Below the pieces are notes generated by a model. The model searched no databases. It worked only from the letters and a program-made list of their open reading frames with translations, and was not told the DNA's origin. Positions 17,279 to 24,661 of a stretch of 25,409 nt of DNA are shown here, one piece after another. Source of the DNA: Erysipelotrichaceae bacterium (GTDB lineage: Bacteria > Bacillota_I > Bacilli_A > RFN20 > CAG-826); NCBI GenBank assembly GCA_031271635.1, contig JAISVG010000025.1:1-25409 (forward strand). The letters are read 5' to 3'. Positions within the stretch are counted from its first letter, which is position 1. Every line of letters begins with the position of its first letter. Made by a program: the position numbers and the translations under genes.

Positions 17279-18170
17279 GTTTCTTTTCCTTAATAATAGT
17301 ATATACCAATGTAAAAAAACTATTGCCAATTATCGGAAGAAAGAACAAGAGAATGCCATTAGGATTAACGAGATAATTATGGAAGAAAGCCGATAAAAGT
17401 ATCCCAATCATAAGGAAAAGGCCCATGTTAATTAAACGTAAACGATACTTTGTCGTTACGATGATAAAGAGATAGATTCCTAAAAAAACCCCAATAATGA
17501 AACAAATATAGACTAGAATAGGATGAAGATTAGTAAATAAACAAATGATTCCTAAGGCGCTGACGAGGGAGGCAACTAGAGAGATTAGAAAAGTATTATG
17601 CTTTTTTATTGGTAAATCAGGCGTAATTTTGTTTAACTCCTCGAAAATAATGAAAGTTGTGATCGTTGCTTCGGCAGCATTAAAAATGATGAGAATGAGG
17701 ATTAAAGCAAGATCTTTAAACTGAAAGTCACTCAGGCCAAGAAGTTTTAAAATATTGCTCACAAAATCAATTTCAAAAAGCACATTAATAAGAGGAATAA
17801 TTAAAATGGTAATCATGATTAAAATAATGGTGGCAATAAGAATGATGAAAATATCATTTAATTGATATCGTTTTGCAAGTCCAATAAAAATCCCCACAAA
17901 GAGGCCCGGCAATAAATAGAAGATGGTGTTAGCAAGATTAAAGAAGGATAAGGCTAGCGAGACTAAAATGGTGATTGCAATATATATTGGAAGATATTTT
18001 TTCTCAACATAGAGGGCCAGCATCGCGCTAACTAAAGGGAAAATAAAGATAATAACGAAGGCTGCAAAAGGGATTAAACTATTTATTAAACTTAACAGCG
18101 CGTTAAATGCTGCAACAATGGCAATGAAGCTGATGTTTTGAAAAAATCCGACTCTTTTTCGTAATTTCAT
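17262..18170 (-). CDS. Polytopic membrane protein, DUF2232 or ECF S-component-like
   Basis: A 302-residue, extremely hydrophobic protein with about eight or nine helices and very short loops, first gene of the minus-strand trio. The N-terminal half (FIAIVAAFNALLSLINSLIP, then helix-loop repeats and LLPGLFVGIFIGLAKR) resembles ECF transporter substrate-binding components and the YybS/DUF2232 family, but this is an impression from pattern, not a match to a defined motif. No ECF ATPase or T component is nearby. The ATG at 18170 is preceded by TAAAAT 7 nt upstream on the minus strand and by no Shine-Dalgarno, so it may be leaderless. It diverges from the thioredoxin-like lipoprotein across only 47 nt. 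Confidence 0.8.
   Translation of the reverse strand: MKLRKRVGFFQNISFIAIVAAFNALLSLINSLIPFAAFVIIFIFPLVSAMLALYVEKKYLPIYIAITILVSLALSFFNLANTIFYLLPGLFVGIFIGLAKRYQLNDIFIILIATIILIMITILIIPLINVLFEIDFVSNILKLLGLSDFQFKDLALILILIIFNAAEATITTFIIFEELNKITPDLPIKKHNTFLISLVASLVSALGIICLFTNLHPILVYICFIIGVFLGIYLFIIVTTKYRLRLINMGLFLMIGILLSAFFHNYLVNPNGILLFFLPIIGNSFFTLVYTIIKEKKHARPH
17287..17290 (-). promoter_or_regulatory. Ribosome binding site AGGA deciding the start at 17278
   Basis: AGGA on the minus strand is placed 8 nt before the ATG at 17278, inside the last codons of the upstream gene. It favours this start over the longer form at 17329. Confidence 0.55.
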
Positions 18171-18177
18171 TATTAGT

Positions 18178-18183
18178 ATTTTA
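18178..18183 (-). promoter_or_regulatory. -10 box for the membrane-protein operon (leaderless)
   Basis: TAAAAT on the minus strand is followed by 7 nt (ACTAATA) and the ATG at 18170. There is no Shine-Dalgarno and no clear -35. Confidence 0.55.
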
Positions 18184-18205
18184 CTTGATTAACATGCCTT
18201 TTGCC

Positions 18206-18211
18206 TATTAA
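18206..18211 (+). promoter_or_regulatory. -10 box for the thioredoxin-like lipoprotein (leaderless, GTG start)
   Basis: TATTAA is followed by 6 nt (ATAAAT) and the GTG at 18218. TTGATT at 18185-18190 could be a -35 with a short 15-nt spacer. The whole divergent intergenic region is 47 nt, so the two opposing promoters overlap. Confidence 0.5.
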
Positions 18212-18217
18212 ATAAAT

Positions 18218-18628
18218 GTGAAGTTGTTAAAATTAATCCTACTTAGTTTTTTACTAATAAGCTGTGATAGTCATAATAAAGACAAAACTTATGATGACTA
18301 TTTAGAGTTTCATTGTTTATGGCATGAAATCTTTTTGAAAGATGATGCTTCGTATTTCGTTTATTTTTATTCTCAAACTTGCCCGCACTGTGAAAGAATC
18401 AAAAATGAAATCTTTGCTTATATTGATCAAAAAACAAAACCACTGTATTTAGTTGTTAAATCAGGCGCGATGGTTTTTACAAAAGATATAAGCAAAACCA
18501 TCGGAGTTGATAAAATAGAAGCATTTTCGATTTATGCCTTCCCCAGCCTTGTTCATATTCATGATGGCTTGGTTCTCTTTAATGAATATGGCGCGAATAA
18601 TATTTCTAATATTATCTCATCAATGTAA
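18218..18628 (+). CDS. Thioredoxin-fold lipoprotein with CPHC active site
   Basis: A 136-residue exported protein. The signal peptide MKLLKLILLSFLLISC ends in a lipobox (LISC, Cys16), so it is probably lipid-anchored outside the membrane. The thioredoxin-like fold shows the redox motif Cys55-Pro-His-Cys58 after the VYFYSQT strand, and a likely cis-proline (Pro109) in YAFPSLV. Cys33 is a further cysteine outside the active site. CPHC is the DsbA-type active-site sequence, so thiol oxidation, reduction or isomerisation of exported proteins is the likely role; no partner redox protein is in view. The start is GTG at 18218; the ATG at 18216 is out of frame. It lies 37 nt before the fusion hydrolase gene, which has its own promoter-like -10 box. 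Confidence 0.82.
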   Translation: MKLLKLILLSFLLISCDSHNKDKTYDDYLEFHCLWHEIFLKDDASYFVYFYSQTCPHCERIKNEIFAYIDQKTKPLYLVVKSGAMVFTKDISKTIGVDKIEAFSIYAFPSLVHIHDGLVLFNEYGANNISNIISSM

Positions 18629-18652
18629 GTGATAGTTTTTCCACAAATAGTG

Positions 18653-18658
18653 TAAAAT
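18653..18658 (+). promoter_or_regulatory. -10 box for the glycan locus (leaderless)
   Basis: TAAAAT, with TG immediately before it, is followed by 7 nt (ATATCAT) and the ATG at 18666. There is no Shine-Dalgarno. GTGATA (18629-18634) is a possible weak -35 at 18-nt spacing. Confidence 0.55.
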
Positions 18659-18665
18659 ATATCAT

Positions 18666-20630
18666 ATGAAGACACTGTTTTTTGTTAATGATTATAAGAA
18701 TGATAAAGTTTATGGTTATGCTTGGAAAGTAGAACACCCAATTGGAAATATTATTTTAATTCCTGGAATGGCTGACGCTCTTGAACGTTATGATGAATTT
18801 GCGAGTTTTTTAAACCAAGCTGGATATGACGTTTATGGAATTGATCACTATGGTCAAGGGACGAATGTTTTAGATGATTTATCTAATCTTGGAGTTTGGA
18901 AAAAACGCGCCTTTACTTCTTATATGTCGCTCATTGATAATCTAGTTGAATCGTTACGAGTTACGGTTTTGCCAACCATGATTATCGGACATTCAATGGG
19001 ATCTTTTTTCGCACAACGTTACATTCAAAAGTATTCTCATGTGGAAAAAGTGGTGATGTTAGGAAGCAGCACCCCTTCGATAATCTTTCATCTTAAACTT
19101 TTTATGTCGCGACTTGTTGTTAATCGTCATAATCGATATAAGCCAAACAAATTTTTATACCATCTTCTCGCGCCTTTTAGTCGTGGCATCAAAAAGCCTA
19201 AGACCGATTATGACTGGCTTTCATATGATGAAGAAAATGTGAAGGACTATATCAGCAATAAACGATATGGTTTTATTCCTTCGGGTCTTTTCTTTAAAGA
19301 GTTATTTCGCGCCCTTACGAAAATTGGTCGTAAGAGATATCAAAATGGAGTGGATAAAAAAATGACCATTGGTATTTTTAGTGGGCAAGATGATCCGGTC
19401 GGTCACTACGGCAAGGGCCCAACAAAACTTTATTGGTTATATCGTAAACTCGGCCTCAAAAATGTTGAACTTAAGCTTTATGACCAGATGCGTCATGAGG
19501 TTTTACATGAAACAAAACGAAAAGAAGTGTTCCAAGATATTGTTAACTTCTTAAAACAACCGGTTGGACCTCGTGTCGTAATTCACGCTAATTATGGGGG
19601 AACTTATGAAGGAAACTTTATTCCTAATATTACTGAAATTGGGAAAGCGGTGCTGAAAAATGGTGGCAAAGTTTCATTTATGATTCCTGCTTTCCAAAAA
19701 AACGCCACATGGCTTCCTAAACTACAACAACAAGGAGCGATTTATTTTTATGAAAAATCAGTTCGTTCAAACTGGCGCATTATTAAACATTTAGTCACCA
19801 AAGAACTTGCCACGATTTTTTACACCAATTTCATCACAAGCAAGACACAGTTACCGCTTCTTTGGGCCACTATTAGATATAAGATTCAAGTGTTTGTTGC
19901 GAGGCGCGCTCTTGCAAAAAAACGTTTTTTATATACTCGTTTTGCACGGTTCTTATATGTTAAGAAACTAAACTACATTGCAGTATCAAAGACAGTGCGC
20001 AGTAATTTCCTTGATATTTTTCATAAAGAGGCCACAGTTATTATTGATCGAGTGAGTTATGAGAGACTAAAGAATCCCAAACACATTCCTCTTGGAACTA
20101 GTACCATCAACATTCTTACGGTTGGCTGGAATTATTATGTTAAGGGCTTTGATGTTCTAATTAATGCCGTTAAAATGCTTGTAGATGCCGGAATCAAAGT
20201 AACACTAAACATTGCTAGTCATGATCCAAATGCGATTTTAGTAACGCTAAGGAAGAATTTAAATACTGAAGAAATTCCTTCTTTCATTAATCTTTTGCCA
20301 CCAACTGACCACATCGAGGATTATTATTATAGTGCTGATTTAGTTGTGTTTGCCTCCAGAAGTGAAGGTTTTTGTTACGCGATGGTTGAGGCAGCAATGG
20401 TTGGAGCACCGATTATTGCTAACGATATCCCGACTTTTAAAGAGTTAAACATTGATAATCGTATTTTTTATGAAACTAATAATCCTGAGTCTTTAAAAGA
20501 AAAAATGATGGATGCAATTAAAGATTTATCAAGAGTAAAAGAACAAGCTCTGATGAATAAAGATCAAGTAATTAAAGAATATGCGACGAAAGATATTGGT
20601 GCGGAGTACTATCGGGCTTTTACTAAATAA
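18666..20630 (+). CDS. Fusion protein: alpha/beta-hydrolase (lysophospholipase-like) plus GT4 glycosyltransferase
   Basis: A 654-residue two-domain protein. Residues 1-300 are an alpha/beta-hydrolase of the serine aminopeptidase S33/monoacylglycerol lipase type: PGMADALERYDEFA replaces the usual HGxxEHxxRY element, the nucleophile is Ser110 in IIGHSMGS, the likely acid is Asp243 in GQDDPVG, and the base His277 in MRHEVLHE. Residues 303-654 are a GT-B retaining glycosyltransferase (GT4): the N-terminal half begins VVIHANYGGTYEGN, the C-terminal half INILTVGWNYYVKGFDVL, and the EX7E motif is Glu567/Glu575 in SRSEGFCYAMVEA. Both domains keep their catalytic residues. There is no signal peptide or clear membrane helix, so both should be cytosolic or peripheral. 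It overlaps the next gene by one base (TAATG). A role in glycolipid assembly or remodelling is inference. Confidence 0.88.
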   Translation: MKTLFFVNDYKNDKVYGYAWKVEHPIGNIILIPGMADALERYDEFASFLNQAGYDVYGIDHYGQGTNVLDDLSNLGVWKKRAFTSYMSLIDNLVESLRVTVLPTMIIGHSMGSFFAQRYIQKYSHVEKVVMLGSSTPSIIFHLKLFMSRLVVNRHNRYKPNKFLYHLLAPFSRGIKKPKTDYDWLSYDEENVKDYISNKRYGFIPSGLFFKELFRALTKIGRKRYQNGVDKKMTIGIFSGQDDPVGHYGKGPTKLYWLYRKLGLKNVELKLYDQMRHEVLHETKRKEVFQDIVNFLKQPVGPRVVIHANYGGTYEGNFIPNITEIGKAVLKNGGKVSFMIPAFQKNATWLPKLQQQGAIYFYEKSVRSNWRIIKHLVTKELATIFYTNFITSKTQLPLLWATIRYKIQVFVARRALAKKRFLYTRFARFLYVKKLNYIAVSKTVRSNFLDIFHKEATVIIDRVSYERLKNPKHIPLGTSTINILTVGWNYYVKGFDVLINAVKMLVDAGIKVTLNIASHDPNAILVTLRKNLNTEEIPSFINLLPPTDHIEDYYYSADLVVFASRSEGFCYAMVEAAMVGAPIIANDIPTFKELNIDNRIFYETNNPESLKEKMMDAIKDLSRVKEQALMNKDQVIKEYATKDIGAEYYRAFTK

Positions 20631-23600
20631 TGAAACGTAAATTTTACCTATTTTTTAAAAGACTATTTGACATTATTTTTAGTATTATTGGAATATTGCT
20701 TTTTAGTCCACTAATTCTAATCATTCTTATTGTCGGTCTTTTTGTTTATCGTGGTAAGCCGATTTTTAAGCAAAAACGCGTGGGATTAAACTCAAAACTC
20801 TTTTCAATTTATAAGTTTCGTACCATGTCATTAAATGCCCCGAGCAATTTAAAAACGAGTGATATTGATCCTACGAAAAATTATATTAATGGTTGGGGCA
20901 AGTTTTTACGAAAGACCAGTCTTGATGAATTGGCCCAATTCTTCAACATTTTAAATGGCACGATGTCGTTTGTGGGGCCAAGACCATTAATTGAGAGCGA
21001 AGAGGTCAATACGCTAAGAAAAGAACGACATATTGATGATGTGAAACCGGGAGTTACAGGGTGGGCCCAAGTAAATGGCCGTGATACATTAAGTGCCGAA
21101 AGAAAAATTAGCCTTGATGAAGTTTATCATCGTCATGCGAGCCTATTTTTTGATGTCAAAATAATGTTCCTTACGGTGGCGAAGGTGATTTTTAGAAAAG
21201 ATGTTGTTGATGGTGAAATTGATGTGACACAGATAAACTCAGTCAAGAGTCACTATCTTAAATCAAAGAAGTCGACGAAAGCTTTTTTTGCGGTTCTATT
21301 AGTTGGGTGGTTGATTGTTCTGATGGCGGCTAATCTTCAAAGCGGCAGTTCTTCATCCTCTCTTAGCATGACCTTCACTAAATTATTTGATAAAAGTGAA
21401 GATCTTGGTAGCGTTTTTCCAGAGCACCTTACTATTAATAAGGCTTTCCCAAGAAGCACAGAAACCTACTTAGTGGGAGCAACTCATAAATATAGTGTTT
21501 ATTTAGAACGTGAAGCAGGAATCATTACCGAAGGCGAAGTGTGTTACGAAATCGATAAGAAAGAAGTGGGAACCATCGGTCTTTATGATGCGGTTTTTAC
21601 GGCAATTGCCCCTGGTACAGCCACCATTAAGGCCTACATGCTTGAGAATAAAGAAATCTATAATATTCTAGCCATCGAAGTCATTGAGCCAAAGAAACCT
21701 GATAGTCTTGATGATATTTTTTATGATGATTATTTTACTTTAAGTCGGATGCCAGATGCTACTCTTGCCACTGGGTTTACGGGTCAGATTAATCTGAACC
21801 TTAAGGAAGGCCTTTATAATAAAGATGTTACTTTTATAAGTGATAATGAAACAATCCTTACCGTGAATCAGGAAGGTTTAGTACGCGGAGTTTCTCCTGG
21901 TAATGCTAGTGTGAGGGTGGCTTCTAGTGTTAATCTGGACCTTTATTTTGAGATTAACATCACAGTGACAGCGGCGACGAAACAAAGCACTACCTCATCA
22001 AACGCCCTTGTTTTACCTAGCGGCCGCGAGCATTATCAAAATCAGATTCTTGACTTTGATAAAATAGTTACCTTTGATGGCGATGACACTTCTTATACTT
22101 TATCGACAACAAGTACCGCGGTTTTAGTTAAAAACAATACTGTTAAGTTACTAGAACCAACTGATGCTCCAATTGTCGTACGCGCTACATCAAACCAAAA
22201 TCCGATGATTTTCTTTGAATATGAATTCAAGGTACTTGCAACTAAATCAATAGACTTCAGATTTAATCGTGCTAACTATGCCCGTGTTGTTAATGGAGCC
22301 CGTTTTTATCCCGCACTGGAGTTTGGTTATTTAACGATTCATGAAGACGGAACTGAAGAAATAGTCTATACGATTGATATTTTTTCGGCTCCAGGATCAT
22401 TTGTTTTTAGTTCTAGTGATGCGACTGGAGTTGCCATTTACCATAATGGAGTGGTATCTTTAAAGCGTACCGGAGCTTTCACGGTAAGTTCTGTTTATAG
22501 AACCGAGACTGGAGAGGAAATCAAATCAGAGATGACACTTAATATTGTCAGTACTTCCTTTGTAAGTCGTGAGGCTGTCTTTCGTAAACTCTTTGGTCAC
22601 TTCGGAGTCTTTGTTGTTTTTGGAATCTTGATCCTCATTAATATTTTCCTGCAGTTTGAGCGTTATCCCAAGACGTTTTATCGTAGCCTTATTACTGGAA
22701 TCCCGCTGGCGTTTATTTTTGAGTCTTTCCAGTTTTTTACATCAGGACGAAATCCGGCCTTTGTCGATTGTCTTATTAACGCTAGCGGCATTGTTGCAGG
22801 GGTGATCCTTGCCTTTATTCTCCTCGGTCTTTATCTTCTTTCTAAGATTAAAAAGATTGAAGTCAAAAAATATCTTTATATTTCATCTTTTTATGAAAGC
22901 ATGACTAAAAACAAGGAAGGCGAAAGAATTAAGGCGTTTTCGATCTATAAGATATTGAACTCAAATGTGTTTTTACTAAATATTAATTTGAATCGTTATA
23001 AATATCTAAATGCATTTTCCATTGCAATTTACACCCGGTTAATGAAATTTGATAAGATTATTATTTCAAAAGCAGTTCGAGGTGGCGATATTATTCTAAG
23101 AATTCTAAAGCGCAGCAAAGTGCCGCCAGAGAATATTATTTATTTCACTCTTAATAACCATTTGTCAGATAAGCTAATGAACGAAAGTTTAAAATATCCT
23201 TATTACCGTGAACTATCAAAGATTATTGTTGAAACTGATTTAGTCAAAACTAGTCTCGATAATTTAGGCTTCAAAAATGTCTTTTGTCTTCCTAATTTTA
23301 AGCGCATGTATGAAATTGAAGATACGAAAGAGTTCACCCCAAAGACAGTTTTAAATCTTGTTTATTTTTCTCGTATTAGTCGCGGTAAGGGTATCTTTGA
23401 TTTAATTCCATTAATTAAGAAAATAAACCGGAGAAAAGTTCTGTTTACACTGGAGATTTTTGGAAATGGGACGCTTGAAAACATTAACCGCTTAAAAGAG
23501 TTGATTAATGGCGACAAGAATGTTACCTATAGTGGGTTTTTAACTCTTGACTCTAGTTTTGCGTATAAAAAGCTCAATGAATTTGATCTTAACATTTTTC

Positions 23601-23881
23601 CGACAATGATGTTAGATGAAGGCATTCCAGGAACTTTCATTGATATGTTTATCGCTTCGGTTCCTTCGCTAACAAGTGATTTTGCAAATGCAAGATTTTT
23701 CTTAAGCGACGCTAATTCGTTCTTCTTTCGTCAAGGGGATTTCGGCGATCTCAAGACGAAACTGCTTAATGTTTATGAAAACCAAAGAGCTTTATTCTTG
23801 AAACGTCCTTTGGTAAAACAAGAAAAGGATAAGTATTCAGTGACGACTTTTACTGAGAAAATGCTAGAATTATTAAAGTGA
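20630..23881 (+). CDS. Multidomain fusion: initiating phosphoglycosyltransferase, VanZ domain split by Ig-like repeats, and GT4
   Basis: A 1083-residue protein. Residues 1-200 are a monotopic phosphoglycosyltransferase (PglC/WcaJ catalytic domain): membrane hairpin KRLFDIIFSIIGILLFSP, YKFRTM, catalytic Asp99-Glu100 in KTSLDELAQ, GPRPL (116-120) and KPGVTGWAQVNGRD. This class moves a sugar phosphate onto undecaprenyl phosphate. Residues about 217-240 (VGWLIVLMAANLQSGSSSS) look like the first VanZ helix, and about 650-742 (KLFGHFGVFVVFG, FESFQFFTSGR, DCLINASGIVAG) like the rest of VanZ. Between them, about 240-645 hold three or four beta-rich, BIG2-like repeats (GTATIKAYM, LTVNQEGLVRGVSPGNASV). 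Residues about 745-1083 are a GT4 domain with Glu997 and Asp1005 in the EX7E position. Predicted topology puts both enzymes in the cytosol and the repeats outside. Confidence 0.88.
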   Translation: MKRKFYLFFKRLFDIIFSIIGILLFSPLILIILIVGLFVYRGKPIFKQKRVGLNSKLFSIYKFRTMSLNAPSNLKTSDIDPTKNYINGWGKFLRKTSLDELAQFFNILNGTMSFVGPRPLIESEEVNTLRKERHIDDVKPGVTGWAQVNGRDTLSAERKISLDEVYHRHASLFFDVKIMFLTVAKVIFRKDVVDGEIDVTQINSVKSHYLKSKKSTKAFFAVLLVGWLIVLMAANLQSGSSSSSLSMTFTKLFDKSEDLGSVFPEHLTINKAFPRSTETYLVGATHKYSVYLEREAGIITEGEVCYEIDKKEVGTIGLYDAVFTAIAPGTATIKAYMLENKEIYNILAIEVIEPKKPDSLDDIFYDDYFTLSRMPDATLATGFTGQINLNLKEGLYNKDVTFISDNETILTVNQEGLVRGVSPGNASVRVASSVNLDLYFEINITVTAATKQSTTSSNALVLPSGREHYQNQILDFDKIVTFDGDDTSYTLSTTSTAVLVKNNTVKLLEPTDAPIVVRATSNQNPMIFFEYEFKVLATKSIDFRFNRANYARVVNGARFYPALEFGYLTIHEDGTEEIVYTIDIFSAPGSFVFSSSDATGVAIYHNGVVSLKRTGAFTVSSVYRTETGEEIKSEMTLNIVSTSFVSREAVFRKLFGHFGVFVVFGILILINIFLQFERYPKTFYRSLITGIPLAFIFESFQFFTSGRNPAFVDCLINASGIVAGVILAFILLGLYLLSKIKKIEVKKYLYISSFYESMTKNKEGERIKAFSIYKILNSNVFLLNINLNRYKYLNAFSIAIYTRLMKFDKIIISKAVRGGDIILRILKRSKVPPENIIYFTLNNHLSDKLMNESLKYPYYRELSKIIVETDLVKTSLDNLGFKNVFCLPNFKRMYEIEDTKEFTPKTVLNLVYFSRISRGKGIFDLIPLIKKINRRKVLFTLEIFGNGTLENINRLKELINGDKNVTYSGFLTLDSSFAYKKLNEFDLNIFPTMMLDEGIPGTFIDMFIASVPSLTSDFANARFFLSDANSFFFRQGDFGDLKTKLLNVYENQRALFLKRPLVKQEKDKYSVTTFTEKMLELLK

Positions 23882-24633
23882 GAGAAGGTTTAATTTCCAT
23901 TATTACCCCAGCATATCAAATTAAAACCTTTTTTAAGGAAACATTTGACTGTGTTATAGCACAGACTTATAAGGATTGGCAGTGGATTATTTGTGAAGAT
24001 GCTTCTTTAGATGGAAGCTATGAATTTATTAGCGATTTAATCAAAGGTCATGATAATATTATTCTTTTAAAGAATGAGGTTAATTCTGGCTCGGCAAAGT
24101 CAAGAAATCGAGCTTTAAGACGGGCTGAGGGTCAATACATTGCTTTTATCGACGCTGATGACTTATGGAAAGAAAGCTTCCTTGAAGAACAATTACAGTT
24201 TTTAAAAGATACTAATTCACGACTCGTCTACTCTTCGTATTATCGTTTGGCGGAAAAGAGCAATACGATTTTTCATGTTAAGCGCAAGAATACCTATAAA
24301 TCACTTCTCTATACCTGTGATATCTCTCCCTCAACAGTGCTCTATAACACCGAACAGTATGGAGTATTTTATTTCCGCGAGAATCTTGTTAAACGCGAAG
24401 ATTATGCTTATTGGCTTTCAATGCTAAAGAAGTTTCCATATTGCTATGGTAACCGTAAAGCCTTAGCAAGCGTCAGAATCATTAAGACTTCAAAAACATA
24501 TGACAAAAAGAAGTTATGGAAGTATCAGTATCATATTTACCGCAACGTCGAAAAACTTTCAAGATTTGCTTCATTTTGGTATACGCTTTCATGGTCTATT
24601 CATGGTGTTTTTAAGTATTTATTTGTAAAATAA
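23878..24633 (+). CDS. GT2 family glycosyltransferase
   Basis: A 251-residue GT-A family 2 glycosyltransferase. The nucleotide-binding start is SIITPAYQ, the first acidic motif CEDASLDGS (Asp41), the helix GSAKSRNRALRRAEG, and the metal-binding motif FIDADDLW (Asp92-Ala93-Asp94). KREDYAYWLSML has the acidic pair where the catalytic base lies in many GT2 enzymes. The basic, aromatic C-terminus (KYLFVK) may contact the membrane, but there is no clear membrane helix. It begins with GTG inside the previous stop (GTGA), so it is translated with the fusion protein and probably adds a later sugar to the same lipid-linked glycan. Confidence 0.9.
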   Translation: MREGLISIITPAYQIKTFFKETFDCVIAQTYKDWQWIICEDASLDGSYEFISDLIKGHDNIILLKNEVNSGSAKSRNRALRRAEGQYIAFIDADDLWKESFLEEQLQFLKDTNSRLVYSSYYRLAEKSNTIFHVKRKNTYKSLLYTCDISPSTVLYNTEQYGVFYFRENLVKREDYAYWLSMLKKFPYCYGNRKALASVRIIKTSKTYDKKKLWKYQYHIYRNVEKLSRFASFWYTLSWSIHGVFKYLFVK

Positions 24634-24648
24634 TGGCTCTCTTTGTTA

Positions 24649-24654
24649 TATAAT
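24649..24654 (+). promoter_or_regulatory. -10 box for the last gene (leaderless)
   Basis: A perfect TATAAT is followed by 7 nt (ATAACAA) and the ATG at 24662. It lies in the 28-nt gap after the GT2 stop, with no Shine-Dalgarno and no visible terminator for the upstream operon. Confidence 0.6.
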
Positions 24655-24661
24655 ATAACAA

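Noticed and set aside
17279..17329. Longer start at 17329 for the 16922-17278 gene.
   Set aside because: It would give a 68-nt overlap; ATG 17278 has AGGA at a suitable distance and puts the hydrophobic stretch near the N-terminus.
17070..17396. A 108-codon plus-strand open frame across two minus-strand membrane genes.
   Set aside because: It spans the join of two real genes in antisense, and its basic, low-complexity translation is typical of a shadow frame.
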